A stretch of DNA of 64,000 bases from Cohnella sp. AR92. GTDB taxonomy: Bacteria; Bacillota; Bacilli; Paenibacillales; Paenibacillaceae. Positions 62,601-64,000 of the stretch are shown here, piece by piece. The stretch lies in the NCBI RefSeq assembly GCF_003990975.1, contig NZ_RZJR01000007.1, forward strand, positions 249,079-313,078, read 5' to 3'. The notes below the pieces were generated by a model. The model saw only the letters and a list, made by a program, of their open reading frames with translations. It was not told where the DNA came from and searched no databases. Every line of letters starts with the position of its first letter. Position 1 is the stretch's first letter. The translations under genes were made by a program, and so were the position numbers.

Positions 62601-62664
62601 CGATGACCGTGATCATCCATAAAGCGAATTTGTTATTTAACGAGAACTTGATAATGCTTCGCAT
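59605..62664 (-). CDS. swrC: RND-family efflux permease (SwrC/AcrB type)
   Basis: 1019 residues, one complete HAE1-like permease with the duplicated layout of 12 helices and two large external loops. GQNMTTATNNVKEAID and RVVDDSIVVIENIYRRM (helix 4 Asp residues for proton relay) are characteristic. In Bacillus SwrC exports surfactin and other lipophilic compounds. No membrane-fusion or outer-membrane partner is adjacent, which is usual in Gram-positives. A TetR gene follows in the same operon. Confidence 0.94.
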   Translation of the reverse strand: MRSIIKFSLNNKFALWMITVIVLVAGLYSGMNMKQESMPNLSLPYLSITTIYPGAAPEGVVENVTAPLEQKLKNVEGVKNITSTSLENASSIMIEFDFGQNMTTATNNVKEAIDGVKLPEGVEAPSVAKFSINSFPVISLSVAGGGSLEELTKIVEDKIAPELEGTEGVASVTISGQYVKEVQLTYKKDKLAALGMNEDTVTQLIKAAAVKVPLGIFELGKTEKSIVVDGRVATVDDLRSLPLPGGLKLSDVADVELTGSAESISRTNGQESIGIQVVKANDANTVDVVNAVKDVSKDLEKEYSNIDVEVLLDQGKPIEQSVSTMLDKAIFGALFAVIIILLFLRNIRSTLISILSIPLSLVIGLLVLKQFDVTLNVMTLGAMTVAIGRVVDDSIVVIENIYRRMSLSGEKLKGKELVLEATREMFLPIMSSTIVTIAVFLPLATVSGLVGQLFLPFALTIVFALLASLLVAITIVPMMAHSLFKKGIKPGKAVHHEDKPGKLASGYRRFLAACLRHKAITSIIAVVVLLASFMLVPVIGVSFLPATEDKYMAITYSPAPGDRVEDVQERALVAEKYLLSQADVTTLQYSIGGSGNPLSQGSNKGGLFYVLFKDDTKDFADKKEAILADLHSQINVGEWKELDMSGGIGGNTFSLSVYGDNLKDIQPVVDQIAGLMEKSDSFEKVDTSLAKTYDQYTLVADQQKLSSYGLTAGQLAMALAPTYNRPVVTTVEEGGNAYNVYVQTDDAVYNSIEDIENVTLQSPTGTAVPIKEVATVEEGTSQSSIARENGRMVVTVEAEATGKDVSKASSELQDQIDKMDIPDNVEVSFGGVTEQINETFTQLGLAIVAAIAIVYLVLVLTFGGALAPFAIMFSLPFTIIGGLVALWIAGETLSVSALMGALMLIGIVVTNAIVLVDRVIHKEKEGMSTREAILEAAGTRLRPILMTALATIGALLPLVLGFEGGSGIISRGLGVTVIGGLVSSTLLTLIIVPIAYELLTKRRNKKAAAAKAAGEATAE

Positions 62665-62699
62665 GACTCCACTCCTTCAACATTGTGTCATTCTCTAGT

Positions 62700-62795
62700 G
62701 AACAGCTTGTCCATCTCTTGCTTGGGCATTCTCTCCAACAGCGCCAGCACGTGCAAAATGTTATCGAACAGCCGGTCGAATGTCAATCCCACCAC
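62700..62795 (-). CDS. Possible 32-residue leader ORF before swrC
   Basis: On the minus strand a frame beginning TTG (about 62787), after AAGGTGG, reads TFDRLFDNILHVLALLERMP then KQEMDKLFTRE to a TGA about 33 bases before swrC. The peptide would be an amphipathic helix. The same TTGACA can instead be a -35 box (TTGACA-17-TAACAT, 62786-62758), so the frame may be accidental. Limits are approximate. Confidence 0.25.
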
Positions 62796-62844
62796 CTTCA
62801 AACCTATTCCTGCAAAACTTCCTTACGTTAATACGTATCAACGG

Positions 62845-62888
62845 TTTGGACGTTTCAACCGTTTCGAACGGGCGGTCGAACGGACGGC
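62845..62888. promoter_or_regulatory. Repeated TTCGA motifs upstream of swrC, possible TetR operators
   Basis: CCGTT-TCG-AACGG and neighbouring GGTCGAACGG copies lie within 45 bases, and related GGTCGAA and ATCGAAC lie at 62763-62781. Clustered near-palindromes ahead of an efflux gene with its own TetR suggest operators. Confidence 0.4.
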
Positions 62889-62916
62889 TTATCCAATAGC
62901 TATCCAAACGCTAAAC

Positions 62917-62950
62917 AGCCTCCAAAGCCGGGAGAACGGCCTTGGAGGCT
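62917..62950 (-). terminator. Terminator after the SDR gene
   Basis: AGCCTCCAAAGCCG pairs with CGGCCTTGGAGGCT around GGAGAA, directly downstream of the SDR stop. Confidence 0.8.
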
Positions 62951-62965
62951 ATACACGAATCGTCT

Positions 62966-63667
62966 TTATAAAGGCATGGGACGTCCCAGGTAATCGACGA
63001 AGATCAGCTCGTCCGACAGCCGGATTCTCCCGGCGATGATGCCCAGCAGGCCGAGCGCGCTGTCTCCTGCCGACAGCGGAGCCGAGCTTCCGCCCATATC
63101 CGTTCGCATCCAGCCCGGATGAACGGCAATCGCCCGAAGCCCTCTCGGCTTCATCTCTTCGTTCAGCTGCTTCGTGAACATATTGAGAGCCAACTTCGAG
63201 ATCGCGTAGGGATAATCGCCGCCGTAGGCCCCGGAGAAGCTTCCCGCTTCCGAGGAGACGTTCGCGATCACCCCTCCGTCGCTTGCTCTCATCAGAGGAA
63301 TCATATGCTTCGACACCGCCATGGGACCGATGAGGTTCACCTCGAGCGTATCGCGCACATCCTCCAGACGCAGCGATTCGATTCCTTCCTCTCTGGCTTT
63401 CAGGATTCCGGCATTGTTCACGATAGCGTCCAGGAAGATTCCTTCCTCCCGCAGCTTGGCCGCTAGACGTTCCGCCCCCTCTTCTCCCGACAGGTTCAAT
63501 GCCTCGATCCGCATGAGGTCGGGATACGCGTCGGCCAGCTTCTTCAAATCCGCGCTTGGCCGAGACGCATCGCGAATGCATGCGACCACCGAATGCCCTT
63601 CTCGAACCGCAGCTGCCGCCAGCTCAAATCCAAGTCCTCTTCCCGCTCCCGTAATCAATATTTTCAT
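62966..63667 (-). CDS. Short-chain dehydrogenase/reductase (SDR)
   Basis: 233 residues. The cofactor motif GAGRGLG is at 7-13, NNAG near 88, Ser near 143 in NVSSEAG, and YPYAISK holds the catalytic Tyr and Lys. The C-terminus ends shortly after the substrate loop. It oxidises or reduces an alcohol or carbonyl with NAD(P); the Arg and Asp pattern after strand 2 does not settle which. It lies directly downstream of the truncated LacI gene in the same direction (12-base gap), so the two may be co-transcribed. Confidence 0.92.
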   Translation of the reverse strand: MKILITGAGRGLGFELAAAAVREGHSVVACIRDASRPSADLKKLADAYPDLMRIEALNLSGEEGAERLAAKLREEGIFLDAIVNNAGILKAREEGIESLRLEDVRDTLEVNLIGPMAVSKHMIPLMRASDGGVIANVSSEAGSFSGAYGGDYPYAISKLALNMFTKQLNEEMKPRGLRAIAVHPGWMRTDMGGSSAPLSAGDSALGLLGIIAGRIRLSDELIFVDYLGRPMPL

Positions 63668-63679
63668 CGTTCCGCACCT

Positions 63680-64000
63680 CTATAGCTTTCGGCAAGAGTC
63701 GCGAGCGATCAGCTCGTACCCGGCCGTGAATTCGTAACTCTCCGTCTCTTCGTTCTCGATACGCTCCAAGACCGCCTCGGTCAATCGCTTCATCATGATT
63801 CCGAAATCCACCTTAAACGTCGTCAGCGGCGGCTCGAAGCTGGAACTGCGCTCATGGTCGTCGAAGCCGATGACCGAGAGATCTCCGGGGACTTCAAGCC
63901 CGCGCTCCCGGATCGCGCGAATCGCGCCGAAGGCGACGCTGTCGTTCGCCATGATAATGGCGGAAGGCAGGGGCTTCCCCGAGCGCAGAAACGCCTGCAT
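63680..64000 (-). CDS. LacI-family regulator, C-terminal part (starts beyond the window)
   Basis: The last 106 or so residues of a LacI/PurR repressor: IIMANDSVAFGAIRAIRERG, VPGDLSVIGFDDHE, and PPLTTFKVDFGIM, which is the ligand-binding core with the conserved NDxxAxG and GFDD motifs. The helix-turn-helix lies to the right of the window. It runs into the SDR gene, so the repressor may control that gene. Confidence 0.88.
   Translation of the reverse strand: MQAFLRSGKPLPSAIIMANDSVAFGAIRAIRERGLEVPGDLSVIGFDDHERSSSFEPPLTTFKVDFGIMMKRLTEAVLERIENEETESYEFTAGYELIARDSCRKL

Noticed and set aside
62683-63039. 118-residue plus-strand open frame upstream of swrC
   Set aside because: It runs antisense through the swrC leader and the SDR terminator into the SDR gene and lacks a ribosome site.

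Overview
The window looks like a chromosome segment of an endospore-forming Gram-positive bacterium of the Paenibacillaceae (Paenibacillus/Cohnella type). This rests on a GerK-type spore germination operon, a YhcN/YlaJ-like sporulation lipoprotein, a caa3 oxidase cluster in Bacillus order, an isoleucine T-box, SigO/RsoA-type sigma genes, strong AGGAGG ribosome sites and a G+C content that is mid-50s by eye. No rRNA, CRISPR array or insertion sequence is visible. There is one tRNA, tRNA-Thr(CGT).

Layout. 1-263: 5' end of a YesM-like sensor kinase. 535-1197: SGNH hydrolase. 1288-9020: a six-gene minus-strand maltodextrin operon (LacI regulator, intracellular GH13 enzyme, binding lipoprotein, two permeases, secreted amylase) behind one strong promoter with two cre/LacI-type operators; it has no transport ATPase gene. 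9283-11461: NatAB-like ABC-2 exporter. 11639-15761: gerKA-gerKC-small D-like gene-gerKB behind a SigG-like promoter. 15860-18953: RluA pseudouridine synthase and a GGDEF-EAL protein. 19038-24469: ctaC-D-E-F, ctaG and a DUF420 gene, with tandem ResD-like boxes ahead of the promoter. 24915-30280: lipoprotein, small unknowns, a degraded acyl-CoA synthetase homologue, a stalk-domain protein and a YpmS-like protein. 30321-31944: T-box leader and ilvA. 32407-44936: transporters, small hydrophilic genes, lipid kinase, sensor kinase, MscL with a zinc ribbon, Nudix, a tyrosinase-like copper protein, an AI-2E family permease and a two-domain lysin.

45.06-50.3 kb is visibly more A+T-rich and is accessory in character. 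It carries a Cys-less glutaredoxin-like protein, a peptidoglycan-hydrolase-like protein, two orphan lipoproteins and a translationally coupled sigO-yvrJ-rsoA trio encoding a split sigma factor. A divergent XRE repressor/ImmA protease pair lies beside it (50337-51423). The same palindrome, TTTACCA-N3-TGGYAAR, fills the spacer of the sigO promoter, recurs in its leader, and overlaps the -35 of the XRE promoter. The sequence therefore suggests that a protease-sensitive repressor gates a split sigma factor; I know of no description of this circuit.

51.5-64 kb holds a BNR-type lipoprotein, a DJ-1/PfpI protein, tRNA-Thr, an RsiV-like protein, a DUF3889 protein, a phosphodiester glycosidase, an aldose-1-epimerase-like protein, an SRPBCC-EVE-MarR operon, a swrC-tetR efflux operon, an SDR and the C-terminal part of a second LacI regulator. 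Two arrays of a 52-bp tandem repeat (about 35.0 and 54.1 kb) lie in opposite orientation, share a core and an identical period, and appear to be one unnamed dispersed repeat family.
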